From positions 124,001-188,000 of the forward strand of contig CAWCXA010000007.1 of assembly GCA_963799425.1 (NCBI GenBank): a stretch of 64,000 bases of DNA. The letters are read 5' to 3'. Below the pieces are notes generated by a model. That model was given only the letters and a program-made list of their open reading frames with translations, was not told the DNA's origin and did no database searches. The DNA is from CAVWSM01 sp963799425 (GTDB lineage Bacteria; Actinomycetota; Actinomycetes; Jiangellales; Jiangellaceae). Positions 43,080 through 53,773 of this stretch are shown here, one piece after another. How positions within the stretch are numbered: the stretch's first letter is position 1; each line of letters starts with the position of its first letter. The position numbers were made by a program, and so were the translations under genes.

Positions 43080-44507
43080 TCACCCGCCGTAGACCGTGCG
43101 GCCGTCGTCGGTGCGGTCCTTCGACAGCCGCCGAGTCAGGTGCAGGCCCTCGAGCACGAACTCGATGCCGGCCGCGGCCTGCCCTGGCGTCGGAGCATCC
43201 TCGAACCCGAGCCGGTTGAGCACCTTGCCCAGCCCGGCCACCGAGCCCACTTGCCGCAGGACGTCCTCGGCGGGCACGAGCTCCCCGGTTTCGATCGTCT
43301 CGCCCTCAGCCACGAGGGCAATGAACCCGCTCAGGTCGACGCCACCGAGTCGGCTGCGGAAGGTGTCGGCCGTGGCTCGCCGAAGCAGGTGGGTGAGCAC
43401 TTCGAGCTCGCGGCCTTCCTCGCCGCTCTCGAACTCCACCTTCCCCCGCAACGTGCTCACGACCGACTCGGCATCACCGACGCGGGCGACCGGCTCTTTC
43501 TCGTCCACGAGCGCTGCCCGGCGCTGGGCGGCCGCTGCTACCGTCTCCGCGCCGGCGATCGCAAACCGTGCCGACACGCCTGACCGCGCGTCGACGGACG
43601 GCGACTCACGCACCGCACGGGTGAACCGCGCGATGATCTCGAGCACGTGCTCGGGGACATCTGCCTCCAGCACCGCCTCCTGCCGCAGCAGGTCGAGCTC
43701 GAGCCCGAGGTCGAGCGGGTAGTGCGTACGGATCTCGGCGCCGAACCGGTCCTTGAGCGGCGTGATGATGCGCCCGCGGTTGGTGTAGTCCTCGGGGTTG
43801 GCGCTCGCGACGAGCAGGATGTCCAGCGGCAGCCGCAGCTGATAGCCGCGGACCTGGATGTCGCGTTCCTCCAGCACATTGAGCAACGACACCTGGATGC
43901 GCTCGGCGAGATCGGGCAGCTCGTTGATGGCAAAAACGCCGCGGTTGGCGCGCGGCACCAGCCCGAAGTGGATCGTCTCGGGGTCGCCGAGGGTGCGGCC
44001 CTGAGCCACCCGGATCGGATCCACGTCACCGATCAGGTCCCCGACGCTGGTGTCTGGTGTCGCGAGCTTCTCGGCATAGCGCTCGCTGCGATGCGCCCAA
44101 CGCACCGGCAGGTCCTCGCCCTGCTCCTCCAGGGCTCGCCGGCACGACGGAGTGATCGGTACGTACGGGTGCTCATTGAGCTCGGAAACCGCGATCACGG
44201 GCGTCCACTCGTCGAGCAGCTCGATGAGGCTGCGCATGACTCGGGTCTTGCCTTGGCCGCGTTCGCCGAGCAGCACCATGTCGTGTCCGGCGAGGATCGC
44301 ACGCTCGACCTCGGGCAACACGGTGTCGTCGTAGCCGACGATCCCCGGAAAGCGTGACTCCCCGGTGCGCATGCGAGTGAGCAGGTTGTGACGGAGCTCC
44401 TGCTTCACGGTGCGATGCAGGTGCCCGCTGACGCGCAGCGCGCCGAGAGTGGTCGGGAGGTCAGATGGTGGAGTCGGGACGGTCGGCGGTTCGTGGCGCA
44501 CAGGCAC
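43080..44507 (-). CDS. AAA+ ATPase, Mg-chelatase/MoxR-like
   Basis: A 475-residue ATPase. Walker A GERGQGKT (81-88), Walker B region NRGVFAINELPDL and the sensor strand DILLVASANPEDY are visible, giving the ChlI/BchI-like arrangement. The start is GTG at 44507. It is transcribed just upstream of the vWA partner, so a two-component remodelling machine is likely. No tetrapyrrole genes are near, so true chelatase function is unlikely. Confidence 0.88.
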   Translation of the reverse strand: MPVRHEPPTVPTPPSDLPTTLGALRVSGHLHRTVKQELRHNLLTRMRTGESRFPGIVGYDDTVLPEVERAILAGHDMVLLGERGQGKTRVMRSLIELLDEWTPVIAVSELNEHPYVPITPSCRRALEEQGEDLPVRWAHRSERYAEKLATPDTSVGDLIGDVDPIRVAQGRTLGDPETIHFGLVPRANRGVFAINELPDLAERIQVSLLNVLEERDIQVRGYQLRLPLDILLVASANPEDYTNRGRIITPLKDRFGAEIRTHYPLDLGLELDLLRQEAVLEADVPEHVLEIIARFTRAVRESPSVDARSGVSARFAIAGAETVAAAAQRRAALVDEKEPVARVGDAESVVSTLRGKVEFESGEEGRELEVLTHLLRRATADTFRSRLGGVDLSGFIALVAEGETIETGELVPAEDVLRQVGSVAGLGKVLNRLGFEDAPTPGQAAAGIEFVLEGLHLTRRLSKDRTDDGRTVYGG

Positions 44508-44546
44508 CGTTCGACCGTACGCCGGACGGTCGTCGCCGCGCTGGAG

Positions 44547-44921
44547 TCAGCTGCGGCGCCGACTCAGCGCGTGGGCGATGTTGACGCCGACGATGCCGGC
44601 CCATGCGATGAGGAGACCGGCCACGGTTCCGTCGCTGCCAGGGCCGAGGATGGCGCTGATCGGGATGCCGGCACCGACGGACACCAGACCGAGCACCAGC
44701 TGAGGGTCTGCGCCCTCCTTCGGCTGTCGTTGCGGCGCGGGTGACGGCAGCGGCTTGCCTTTGGTCTGCGCCTCCACGCGGGCGTCCACCCGAGCGTCGA
44801 TCGACTTGTCGAGGCGGTCGAGGAACGAGTCGAGGACGGCATCCTCATAGTCGCGGCCCAGCTCACGCCGCGCTTCGACTGCGGCTGTCAGCTCGTCCCG
44901 CTCGGAGCTTCGTTCGCTCAT
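44547..44921 (-). CDS. Small membrane protein of unknown function
   Basis: A 124-residue protein. An acidic, helical cytoplasmic N-terminal half (SSERDELTAAVEARRELGRDYEDAVLDSFLDRLDKSIDARVDARVEA) is followed by two transmembrane helices (about 72-90 and 98-118). Homologues of this form are widespread in actinobacteria without assigned function. ATG lies 7 nt after TAGAGT; leaderless. Confidence 0.75.
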   Translation of the reverse strand: MSERSSERDELTAAVEARRELGRDYEDAVLDSFLDRLDKSIDARVDARVEAQTKGKPLPSPAPQRQPKEGADPQLVLGLVSVGAGIPISAILGPGSDGTVAGLLIAWAGIVGVNIAHALSRRRS

Positions 44922-44928
44922 GCGGGCG

Positions 44929-44958
44929 ACTCTAGCCCGCGCATTGCGCGAGTGTCAG
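44929..44958 (-). promoter_or_regulatory. Promoter of small membrane protein (leaderless)
   Basis: CTGACA (44958 to 44953), 18-bp spacer and TAGAGT (44934 to 44929) on the minus strand; 7 nt to the ATG. It overlaps the end of the htrA-like gene. Confidence 0.55.
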
Positions 44959-45899
44959 CGCTCGTCGAGCTCGATGGGCTGCGCAATGACGTCGACCATC
45001 GCGCCACCGCGGAACGTCGTGATCGCGAGCGGCACGCCGATCGCGTCGTCGAACATCCGCCGCTGCAGCGCCTGCGCGTCGTCGACCGGCTCGCCTGCCA
45101 CGGTGACCATCAGGTCGCCCTCGCGCAGTCCCGCCCTGTCCGCCGGGCTACCCGGCTCGACGTGCACGATCCGTACGCCGTGCCGTCGCCCCACCCGTTC
45201 GGCCAGCGCCGCCGGCAACGGGCTCGGCGACGTCGCAACGCCGAGGAACGCCCGACGCACCCGCCCGTCCCGAAGGAGTGCGGTGACAATGCGCATCGAA
45301 GTCCGGTTGATCGGAACAGCGAGCCCGAGCCCGAAGCCTGCAACCGCCGTGTTGATGCCGACGACCCGGCCCCGCGAGTCCGCGAGTGCCCCGCCGGAGT
45401 TGCCCGGATTGAGCGCGGCGTCGGTCTGGATGACGTCTTCAATGATGCGTACGTTGTCGCCACTGCGTGCGGGCATCGATCGCCCGAGAGCGCTGACGAC
45501 ACCCGCGGTGACCGACCCCTGCAGCCCGAGCGGGCTGCCCACGGCAACGACGAGCTGGCCCACGACAAGATCGTCGGCGTTACCCAGCTCGGCGGGATCG
45601 GGCGTCGCTCCGTCAGACCGTACGACTGCCAGGTCCGACAGCCGGTCGCGCCCGACCACTCCGAACCCGACCCGGGTCCCGTCGCCGAACGCCGCGTTGC
45701 CTCGCGACGACCGCCCGACGACGTGGGCGTTGGTGAGCAGGAACCCATCCCCGGTGAACACGACCGCCGACCCGCCGCCCACGACCTGCCCCCGGCGGTC
45801 CTCCACCACCGAGAGGCTCGCCACTGACGGCAGCAGCCGAGCTGCCACCGAGCTCACCACGCGCGAGTACGCGTCCAGCGCGTCGACTTCCTCTTCCAT
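44955..45899 (-). CDS. Trypsin-like serine protease with PDZ domain (HtrA-like)
   Basis: A 314-residue S1C protease. The triad is H59 (LLTNAHVV), D89 (LSDLAVV) and S168 (NPGNSGGAL). A PDZ domain covers about 222-310 (VEPGSPADRAGLREGDLMVTVAGEPVDDAQAL). No signal peptide or transmembrane helix is seen, unlike most HtrA proteins, so it may be cytoplasmic or have a misjudged start. Role in protein quality control is inferred from family. Confidence 0.88.
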   Translation of the reverse strand: MEEEVDALDAYSRVVSSVAARLLPSVASLSVVEDRRGQVVGGGSAVVFTGDGFLLTNAHVVGRSSRGNAAFGDGTRVGFGVVGRDRLSDLAVVRSDGATPDPAELGNADDLVVGQLVVAVGSPLGLQGSVTAGVVSALGRSMPARSGDNVRIIEDVIQTDAALNPGNSGGALADSRGRVVGINTAVAGFGLGLAVPINRTSMRIVTALLRDGRVRRAFLGVATSPSPLPAALAERVGRRHGVRIVHVEPGSPADRAGLREGDLMVTVAGEPVDDAQALQRRMFDDAIGVPLAITTFRGGAMVDVIAQPIELDER

Positions 45900-46025
45900 G
45901 GCCGTTCAACGCACAGGAGGCCCTCGAGAGTCCACCCGTACGCCCTGGGCGAACCGCGCGAGCGTCAGCCGGGTAACTCCCGGTCAAATAGCGACGCAAA
46001 TCTTCCCCGCTAACGGCCAGCGGGC

Positions 46026-47192
46026 TCATCCGTCGGCCAGGACGTCCTCGTACACCGCGAGCACCCGCGCCGCGAGCTGGGTCCAGTCGTGCCCGGCGGC
46101 GACGGCGCGTCCCGCCACCCCGAGCCGGCGGGCCAGGCCTGGCTCGTTCAGCACACGATCCAGGGAGTCCGCGAGCTCGACGGGTGACTGTGGCCGCACT
46201 AGCAGCCCGGTCACCTCATGCTTTACCAGACTCGGGATTCCGCCGGCCTCGCTGGCGACGACAGGCAGCCCGGCCTGCATAGCCTCGATGACTGCGGTCC
46301 CCAGCTCCTCGTACAGCGACGGAAGCACGAACACGTCGCTCGCCGCGAGGTAGGACGGCACGCGACCGCGTGGAACAGCGCCCACCAGGTGCACTTGGCC
46401 GCGGACACCGAGCCGGTCGATCTCCGCTTCGACCTCGTGCCGCATCGGCCCGTCCCCGACGACGACCACCTGCGCACCGGACCGCAGATGCGGCACCGCC
46501 CGCACGAGAGTCAGCGGATCCTTCTGGTCGTGCAGCCGCGCCACACAGATGATCCGGGGATGCTTGATGTCCGGGATCGGATCACTCTCGGGCGACGCGA
46601 ACGCTGCGGGCTCAACGCCGGAGGGGATGACGGCCACCTGCTTGACGCCTTCCCGCTCCAGGATCCGCGCCAGCCGTGGCGTCAGCGTGATGACTGCATC
46701 GGCCCGGGTCGACACCGCCCGCTCTATCGCTCCGCCGAGATGTTTGAGCACGAACGACCGGGAATCGGTGACCGCGAGCGTGTGCGCGACGCTGGTGTGC
46801 ACCGTCACCACCAGCCGAGCGCCCGCGATCCGTTGTGCCGCAACGGCGAGCGGCAGGACCGCGAGGTCTTCGCCAAGATGCGCGTGTACGAGGTCGACGC
46901 CGCGGGCCAACCCGGGCAGGCGCGCCGCGGCCGCGGCCCCGTACCCCTGCCGCAGCCAGAAGACGGGCAGCCCGACCCGATGCACCACCGAGCGAGCGCC
47001 GACGTGCCGCCGATCGGGAGCACCCGGGGGGCGGGTCGTGAGCACTGTCTGAGCGACTCCCAGCGCGTCGAGGGCCCTGGTGAGCGATGCCGTGTGCGAC
47101 TGCATCCCGCCGACCGGGTCGAAGTGCACACCCCGGCCAGTCAGCGTCTCGGCCGGCACCTCATAGACGGAGCAGAGCCGCAGGACCCGCAT
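46026..47192 (-). CDS. Glycosyltransferase family 4
   Basis: A 388-residue GT-B enzyme. MRVLRLCSVYEVPAETLTGRGVHFDPVGGMQSHTASLTRAL has the acceptor-domain glycine loop; VIPSGVEPAAF, ICVARLHDQKDP and the E-x7-E motif (EELGTAVIEAMQ) are present. Donor and acceptor are unknown. It is not linked to other sugar genes here. Ribosome site TTGGAGG precedes the ATG. Confidence 0.88.
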   Translation of the reverse strand: MRVLRLCSVYEVPAETLTGRGVHFDPVGGMQSHTASLTRALDALGVAQTVLTTRPPGAPDRRHVGARSVVHRVGLPVFWLRQGYGAAAAARLPGLARGVDLVHAHLGEDLAVLPLAVAAQRIAGARLVVTVHTSVAHTLAVTDSRSFVLKHLGGAIERAVSTRADAVITLTPRLARILEREGVKQVAVIPSGVEPAAFASPESDPIPDIKHPRIICVARLHDQKDPLTLVRAVPHLRSGAQVVVVGDGPMRHEVEAEIDRLGVRGQVHLVGAVPRGRVPSYLAASDVFVLPSLYEELGTAVIEAMQAGLPVVASEAGGIPSLVKHEVTGLLVRPQSPVELADSLDRVLNEPGLARRLGVAGRAVAAGHDWTQLAARVLAVYEDVLADG

Positions 47193-47248
47193 CGGTGACC
47201 TCCAAGGGCACGCAAAGCAATGGGAAGCGGGAGAGTAGCGGTGCTGTG

Positions 47249-47419
47249 TTAACGGCGGCCAAACCGCCGGTCATCGCTCAGCTCGAGCTCGCCCAGTGCG
47301 AGCATGTCCTCGAGGTCCATCGAGTCGGGTGTCCGCCGATGGTCGCGCCAGGACAGGTAGACGTGCTCGACCGCGACCAGCGCGAGTGCGATCGCGAACA
47401 GCCCGACCAGCCAACCCAT
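47249..47419 (-). CDS. Single-pass small membrane protein
   Basis: A 56-residue protein with one transmembrane helix (MGWLVGLFAIALALVAVEHVYLSW) and an acidic tail (DLEDMLALGELELSDDRRFGRR). No family recognised. ATG 47419 chosen over 47449 by position of the helix. It might be a subunit or stress peptide; no evidence either way. Confidence 0.55.
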   Translation of the reverse strand: MGWLVGLFAIALALVAVEHVYLSWRDHRRTPDSMDLEDMLALGELELSDDRRFGRR

Positions 47420-47470
47420 GGCACGCCTCCGACTACACGGTAGGCGCAATCAGGGGGCTGCCGCCAGGGG

Positions 47471-48364
47471 TCAGCGCCCCGTCGCCGAGAAGTGCTGGTA
47501 GTCCTTGAGCGACCGGAACCGCCCGCCCCACGACCAGCCGATGTCCGCGAACGCGGTGTCCACGACGTCGCCCGGCTGGATCATCCCCGGCCGGTTGTTG
47601 GCCCGGTCGAGGTAGGCGCTCGCGAGCTCGGGCAGTACCAGATCACCTCGCTGGTACGGGTTGTGGAACGGGTTGATGTCGATCGCGAGGCCGTAGGCGT
47701 GCGCGGACCATTGCGTCGACTGCCGCGTTGCCCGGCAGACGAAGCCCGCCGTGACGTTGCCGTCGCCCGTCGGCGGCGCCTGTACGTCTCCGGTGTTGAT
47801 GAGCCGCATCTCCTCGATCGGGAACTGCGCGGCGAACAGCTTGCCGAAGACTCCGACCACATCTTCGGCGACGTCGCGGTGCACGACAAGCTCGCCGGTG
47901 TGCGGTCGCCCGTCGAATCCCCAGAAGCCGACGTTCAGATAGCGGAGCTCGTCGAGGGTGACCGGGCACTGCTCGGTCCAGGTGCTCCCCATACGATCGC
48001 GGGTGGCCTGGTCGATGGGCCGGATCTCGGAGTGGTAGGCGCCGTCAGCCGGCGGCGGCAGGTAATCGGTAGTCGGCAAGCGGCGGTCGACCAGCTCTGG
48101 GGGTGTGGGGAGGTTCTGGCCGAAGCCGTCCGGTCGGAGCGGCAAGGGCGTCGCGCCAACCTGCCAGACCGGGGTGGGCGTGGGTGCCGGGGGCGGCGTG
48201 GACGCCGGCGTGCTGGTTGTGGGAGCCGGTGATGCGGACGTGCTCGCGCCGCTGGCGGAGGGCGTCGGCCGCGCTTGCACTCCATCATCATCGCCTCCGC
48301 AGGCGGCGGTCACCAACACCGCCGCGAGCGCCGCAGCGACAAGCGGCGGCAACCGTACGACCAT
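47471..48364 (-). CDS. M15-family peptidase lipoprotein (VanY-like)
   Basis: A 297-residue secreted lipoprotein. The signal MVVRLPPLVAAALAAVLVTAAC ends in a lipobox TAAC; a Pro/Thr/Ser-rich linker follows (to about 75). The C-terminal domain has the metal motif SAHAYGLAIDIN (H-x6-D) and LKDYQHFSA, typical of Peptidase_M15_4 D-Ala-D-Ala or L-Ala-D-Glu peptidases that trim peptidoglycan. ATG 48364 was chosen because the signal starts there. Divergent from soxR with a SoxR-like box between. Confidence 0.87.
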   Translation of the reverse strand: MVVRLPPLVAAALAAVLVTAACGGDDDGVQARPTPSASGASTSASPAPTTSTPASTPPPAPTPTPVWQVGATPLPLRPDGFGQNLPTPPELVDRRLPTTDYLPPPADGAYHSEIRPIDQATRDRMGSTWTEQCPVTLDELRYLNVGFWGFDGRPHTGELVVHRDVAEDVVGVFGKLFAAQFPIEEMRLINTGDVQAPPTGDGNVTAGFVCRATRQSTQWSAHAYGLAIDINPFHNPYQRGDLVLPELASAYLDRANNRPGMIQPGDVVDTAFADIGWSWGGRFRSLKDYQHFSATGR

Positions 48365-48479
48365 GCTCGAAGGGTCGCACGGCAGCCCAGCAGCTCGACC
48401 GCCAGGCTTGTCCACGCATGACCAGGCCTGCACGCCTCGTGGTGCAGGGCGAACCCTGCTGAACGTGGTCATTCCGAGA

Positions 48480-48497
48480 CCTCAACTATTGTTCAGG
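48480..48497 (+). promoter_or_regulatory. SoxR-box-like operator
   Basis: CCTCAACTATTGTTCAGG is an 18-bp imperfect palindrome matching the SoxR box CCTCAAGTTAACTTGAGG at most positions. It lies 21 bp before the soxR start, upstream of a TAGACT -10 (48505-48510). Centre-to--10 distance is longer than in E. coli soxS, so the mode of control may differ. Confidence 0.6.
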
Positions 48498-48504
48498 TTC
48501 CGGC

Positions 48505-48510
48505 TAGACT
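48505..48510 (+). promoter_or_regulatory. -10 element of soxR (leaderless)
   Basis: TAGACT, 7 nt before the ATG at 48518. Confidence 0.5.
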
Positions 48511-48517
48511 TCGGCCT

Positions 48518-48970
48518 ATGGCCGAGCTGCCCCATGAGCTGACCGTCGGCGAGCTCGCCAAGCGCAGCGGCGTCGCGGTGTCGGCGCTGCACTTCTACGA
48601 GTCCAAGGGTCTCATCGCGAGCCGACGGACGAGCGGCAACCAGCGTCGGTACGCCCGGGACACCCTGCGACGAGTGGCCTTCGTCCGCGTCTCGCAGCGC
48701 GTCGGCATCCCGCTGTCGACGATCCGCGAGGCTCTCGACTCCCTCCCGGACAACCGGACGCCGAACAAGGCCGACTGGGCGCGGCTGTCCGAGCTGTGGC
48801 GCACGGAGCTCGACAACCGGCTCGCCGCACTGCAGCGCCTGCGGGACGACCTCACCAGCTGCATCGGTTGCGGCTGCCTGTCGCTGAGCACCTGCCGACT
48901 CTCCAACCCGGGTGACATCGAGGGTGAGTCGGGCGCCGGCCCGCGGATTCTGCTGCGCGGGATAGCGTGA
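48518..48970 (+). CDS. soxR: Redox-sensitive transcriptional activator SoxR
   Basis: A 150-residue MerR-family protein. The N-terminal HTH (TVGELAKRSGVAVSALHFYESKGLI) and the [2Fe-2S] ligands C115-x2-C118-x-C120-x5-C126 are intact. In actinobacteria SoxR responds to redox-active metabolites rather than superoxide. The gene is followed 24 bp later, same strand, by a YdeP-type molybdoenzyme and fdhD, so these could form a SoxR-controlled operon. Control is inferred from the operator at 48480-48497. Confidence 0.95.
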   Translation: MAELPHELTVGELAKRSGVAVSALHFYESKGLIASRRTSGNQRRYARDTLRRVAFVRVSQRVGIPLSTIREALDSLPDNRTPNKADWARLSELWRTELDNRLAALQRLRDDLTSCIGCGCLSLSTCRLSNPGDIEGESGAGPRILLRGIA

Positions 48971-48994
48971 GGGATCGGCTACCGGAGGCGCGCG

Positions 48995-51250
<2,256 letters not shown>

Positions 51251-51251
51251 C

Positions 51252-52124
51252 ATGCGCGGACGGCCAGGCCCGACAACCCGGACCGGAGTTCACGTCTACT
51301 CCGGCAACCAGCTGACGCGACGGCAGGACAGCGTTGCCACCGAAGAGCCGCTCGAGATGCGCATCAGTGCTGGAGTCCTGACGAGCACCGTGGCAATCAC
51401 GATGCGTACGCCTGGCAACGACTTCGAGCTCGTGACCGGCTTCCTCCACTCGGAGGGCGTCGTCCCATGGGGGCAGGCGCCGACCACCATCGCCTACTGC
51501 ACCGACCCGGACATCGACGGCGACCAGCGCTACAACGTCGTGACCGCGACGCTGCCGGGTCCAGCGTTGCCGGTTGTGCCTGGACTCGACCGGCACTTCA
51601 CCATGACGAGCGCCTGCGGTGTCTGCGGCAAGGCCAGTCTGGACGCGCTACGGCTGCGCGGCGTGGACCCGCTGCCCGTCGATGGCCTCCGCTTGGAGCC
51701 TGCGCAGCTGTACGCCCTGCCAGAAGCGCTGCGCGCCGCCCAGAGCGTGTTTACGGCCACCGGCGGGCTGCACGCTGCGGGACTCTTCCGGCCCGATGGA
51801 TCCGCCGTCTGCGTCCGTGAGGATGTTGGTCGGCACAACGCGGTCGACAAGGTGATCGGCTGGGCGCTGCTGGGCGGGCACACTCCGCTCTCCGACCACG
51901 TGCTGATGGTCAGCGGCCGTTCGAGCTTCGAAATCGTGCAGAAGGCCATCGTGGCGCGCATCCCTGTCGTGTGCGCCGTCTCCGCGCCGTCGAGCCTGGC
52001 CGTCGACCTGGCGCAGGAGTTCGGCGTGACATTGGTCGGCTTCCTGCGCGGCGAACGATTGAACGTCTACGCCGGCAGCGAGCGCGTCGTCGCGACTCCA
52101 GCCGAAAGCGTGCGGACGACCTAG
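51252..52124 (+). CDS. fdhD: Formate dehydrogenase accessory sulfurtransferase FdhD
   Basis: A 290-residue maturation protein. The SACGVCGKAS motif carries the CxxC cysteines that pass sulfur from IscS to the Mo-bis-MGD cofactor; VREDVGRHNAVDK and MVSGRSSFEIVQKA are conserved. It starts 1 bp after the ydeP stop, with GGAGG inside the end of that gene. The pairing implies that the YdeP-like enzyme needs cofactor sulfuration. Confidence 0.95.
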   Translation: MRGRPGPTTRTGVHVYSGNQLTRRQDSVATEEPLEMRISAGVLTSTVAITMRTPGNDFELVTGFLHSEGVVPWGQAPTTIAYCTDPDIDGDQRYNVVTATLPGPALPVVPGLDRHFTMTSACGVCGKASLDALRLRGVDPLPVDGLRLEPAQLYALPEALRAAQSVFTATGGLHAAGLFRPDGSAVCVREDVGRHNAVDKVIGWALLGGHTPLSDHVLMVSGRSSFEIVQKAIVARIPVVCAVSAPSSLAVDLAQEFGVTLVGFLRGERLNVYAGSERVVATPAESVRTT

Positions 52125-52161
52125 GATCGAGGTGTTGGGCTTCGCTGACGAGGAGGTCAGC

Positions 52162-52983
52162 ATGGAGATCCTGATTGGCGCACTGTCCGTCATAGGTGCG
52201 GTCGGTGTCCTCGGGGTGGCCGCGAGCGCGCGCGTGATCAAACAGTTCGAGCGCGGGATAGTTTTCCGGTTCGGGCGCGTCCAAGTACCGCCGCGCTCCC
52301 CGGGGCTGACCTGGATCGTCCCCGGCGTCGAGCACCTGCGCAAAGTCAACGTCCAGATCATCACAATGCCTATCCCGGCACAGGACGGCATCACCCGCGA
52401 CAACGTCACGGTGCGCGTCGACGCCGTGGCCTACTTTCGGGTGCACGACCCGGTTCAGGCGACTGTCGAGGTGCAGGACTACGAAGCCGCGATGTCGCAG
52501 GTCGCCCAGACGTCGCTGCGGTCGATCATCGGCAAGAGTGAGCTCGACGACCTGCTCAGCAATCGTGAACCCCTCAACCAGGGGCTCGCGCTGATGCTAG
52601 ACAGTCCGGCGGTGGGCTGGGGCATCGAGATCGACCGTGTCGAGATCAAGGACGTTGCGTTGCCCGAGTCGATGAAGCGGTCGATGTCGCGGCAGGCCGA
52701 GGCCGAGCGGGAGCGCCGGTCGCGGATCATCACGGCCGACGGAGAGTTCCAGGCATCGCAAAAGCTGGCATCGGCGGCGACCGTCATGAGTGAAGCACCG
52801 GCTGCACTGCAGCTGCGGCTGCTCCAGACCATCGTCGAGGTGGCGGCGGAGAAGAACTCGACCGTGGTGCTGCCCTTTCCGGTGGAGCTTCTGAGATTCC
52901 TGGACTCTGCTGCGACCAAGCTCAACGAAGAAGAGCCTCGAGCACTGCCGAAAGAGTCTCCGAGCATCCCGCATCAACCTTGA
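52162..52983 (+). CDS. Slipin (SPFH/band 7 protein)
   Basis: A 273-residue membrane protein. One N-terminal helix (about 2-24) precedes the SPFH domain (VIKQFERGIVFRFGRVQ through EIDRVEIKDVALPESMKRSMSRQAEAERERRSRIITADGEFQAS), then a coiled helix and a Pro-rich end. Slipins oligomerise in membrane microdomains and often partner a NfeD protease; none is present. ATG 52162 has GGAGG 6 nt upstream. The 3' end overlaps the convergent sirtuin gene by 62 bp. Confidence 0.9.
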   Translation: MEILIGALSVIGAVGVLGVAASARVIKQFERGIVFRFGRVQVPPRSPGLTWIVPGVEHLRKVNVQIITMPIPAQDGITRDNVTVRVDAVAYFRVHDPVQATVEVQDYEAAMSQVAQTSLRSIIGKSELDDLLSNREPLNQGLALMLDSPAVGWGIEIDRVEIKDVALPESMKRSMSRQAEAERERRSRIITADGEFQASQKLASAATVMSEAPAALQLRLLQTIVEVAAEKNSTVVLPFPVELLRFLDSAATKLNEEEPRALPKESPSIPHQP

Positions 52984-53773
52984 CGGTCGCGAGCGCGTCC
53001 CCTCGCGTGATGCCCCGGTTGACGATGACGATCGGGATATCCCGGCGGTGTGCGTAGCGCACGAAGCGCAGGCCCGACATCACGGTTAACGACGACCCAG
53101 CGACGAGGAGCGTCGCTGCCGAGTCGACGAGCGCGTAGGCCTCGGCGACGCGCGGCTTCGGGACGTTCTCCCCGAAGAACACGATGTCCGGCTTCAGCAC
53201 GCCGCCACACTTGAGGCACGACGCGACGACGAAGCCGTCGACGTCGTCCATCAGGGCGTCACCATCGGGCGCGAACACGACCTCGCGGTCGGCGAACCCG
53301 GGATTGAGGACGTCGAACCTTCGGTGCAGCTCGGCGCGGGACGAGGTGGCCCGGCAGCTCAGGCACACCACATCCGCGATGCGGCCGTGCAGGTCGATGA
53401 CCGCCTTGCTCCCGGCAGCCTGGTGCAGTCCGTCGACGTTCTGCGTGATCAGGCCGGTAAGGCTGCCTTGGGTCTCCAGGTCGGCCAGTGCACGGTGCCC
53501 ATTGTTGGGCTCGGCCCCATGCATGTGTCGCCAGCCGATGTGGCTGCGAGCCCAGTAGCGCTGGCGAGCGACGTCCCCGGAGGTGAACTCCCCGTAGGTC
53601 ATGGGCCGGCGCGGCGGTGAGTCCGGTCCGCGGTAGTCAGGGATGCCGGAGTCCGTGCTCATTCCCGCGCCGGTCAGCGCAACGAGACGTCGTCCGCGAA
53701 GCAGCTCGACCGCCTGCGCCACCTGCCCACCGACGCGGGGTGTCGTTGCGTCGGAATGACGTGGGGCGGTCAC
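52922..53773 (-). CDS. Class II (SIRT4-like) NAD-dependent sirtuin
   Basis: A 283-residue Sir2 protein. NAD motif GAGMSTDSGIPDYRG (35-49), ITQNVDGLHQ, catalytic H129 and zinc ligands C137, C140, C186, C189 are intact. The stretches RQRYWARSHIGW and RRFDVLNPGF are closer to human SIRT4 than to CobB. SIRT4 removes lipoyl and other acyl groups from lysine, so delipoylase activity is a fair hypothesis. GTG 53773 overlaps the lipoate ligase stop as GTGA; ATG 53791 is an alternative with a 22-nt overlap. Second gene of a two-gene unit with lplA. Confidence 0.92.
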   Translation of the reverse strand: MTAPRHSDATTPRVGGQVAQAVELLRGRRLVALTGAGMSTDSGIPDYRGPDSPPRRPMTYGEFTSGDVARQRYWARSHIGWRHMHGAEPNNGHRALADLETQGSLTGLITQNVDGLHQAAGSKAVIDLHGRIADVVCLSCRATSSRAELHRRFDVLNPGFADREVVFAPDGDALMDDVDGFVVASCLKCGGVLKPDIVFFGENVPKPRVAEAYALVDSAATLLVAGSSLTVMSGLRFVRYAHRRDIPIVIVNRGITRGDALATVKVDAGCSETLSAVLEALLR

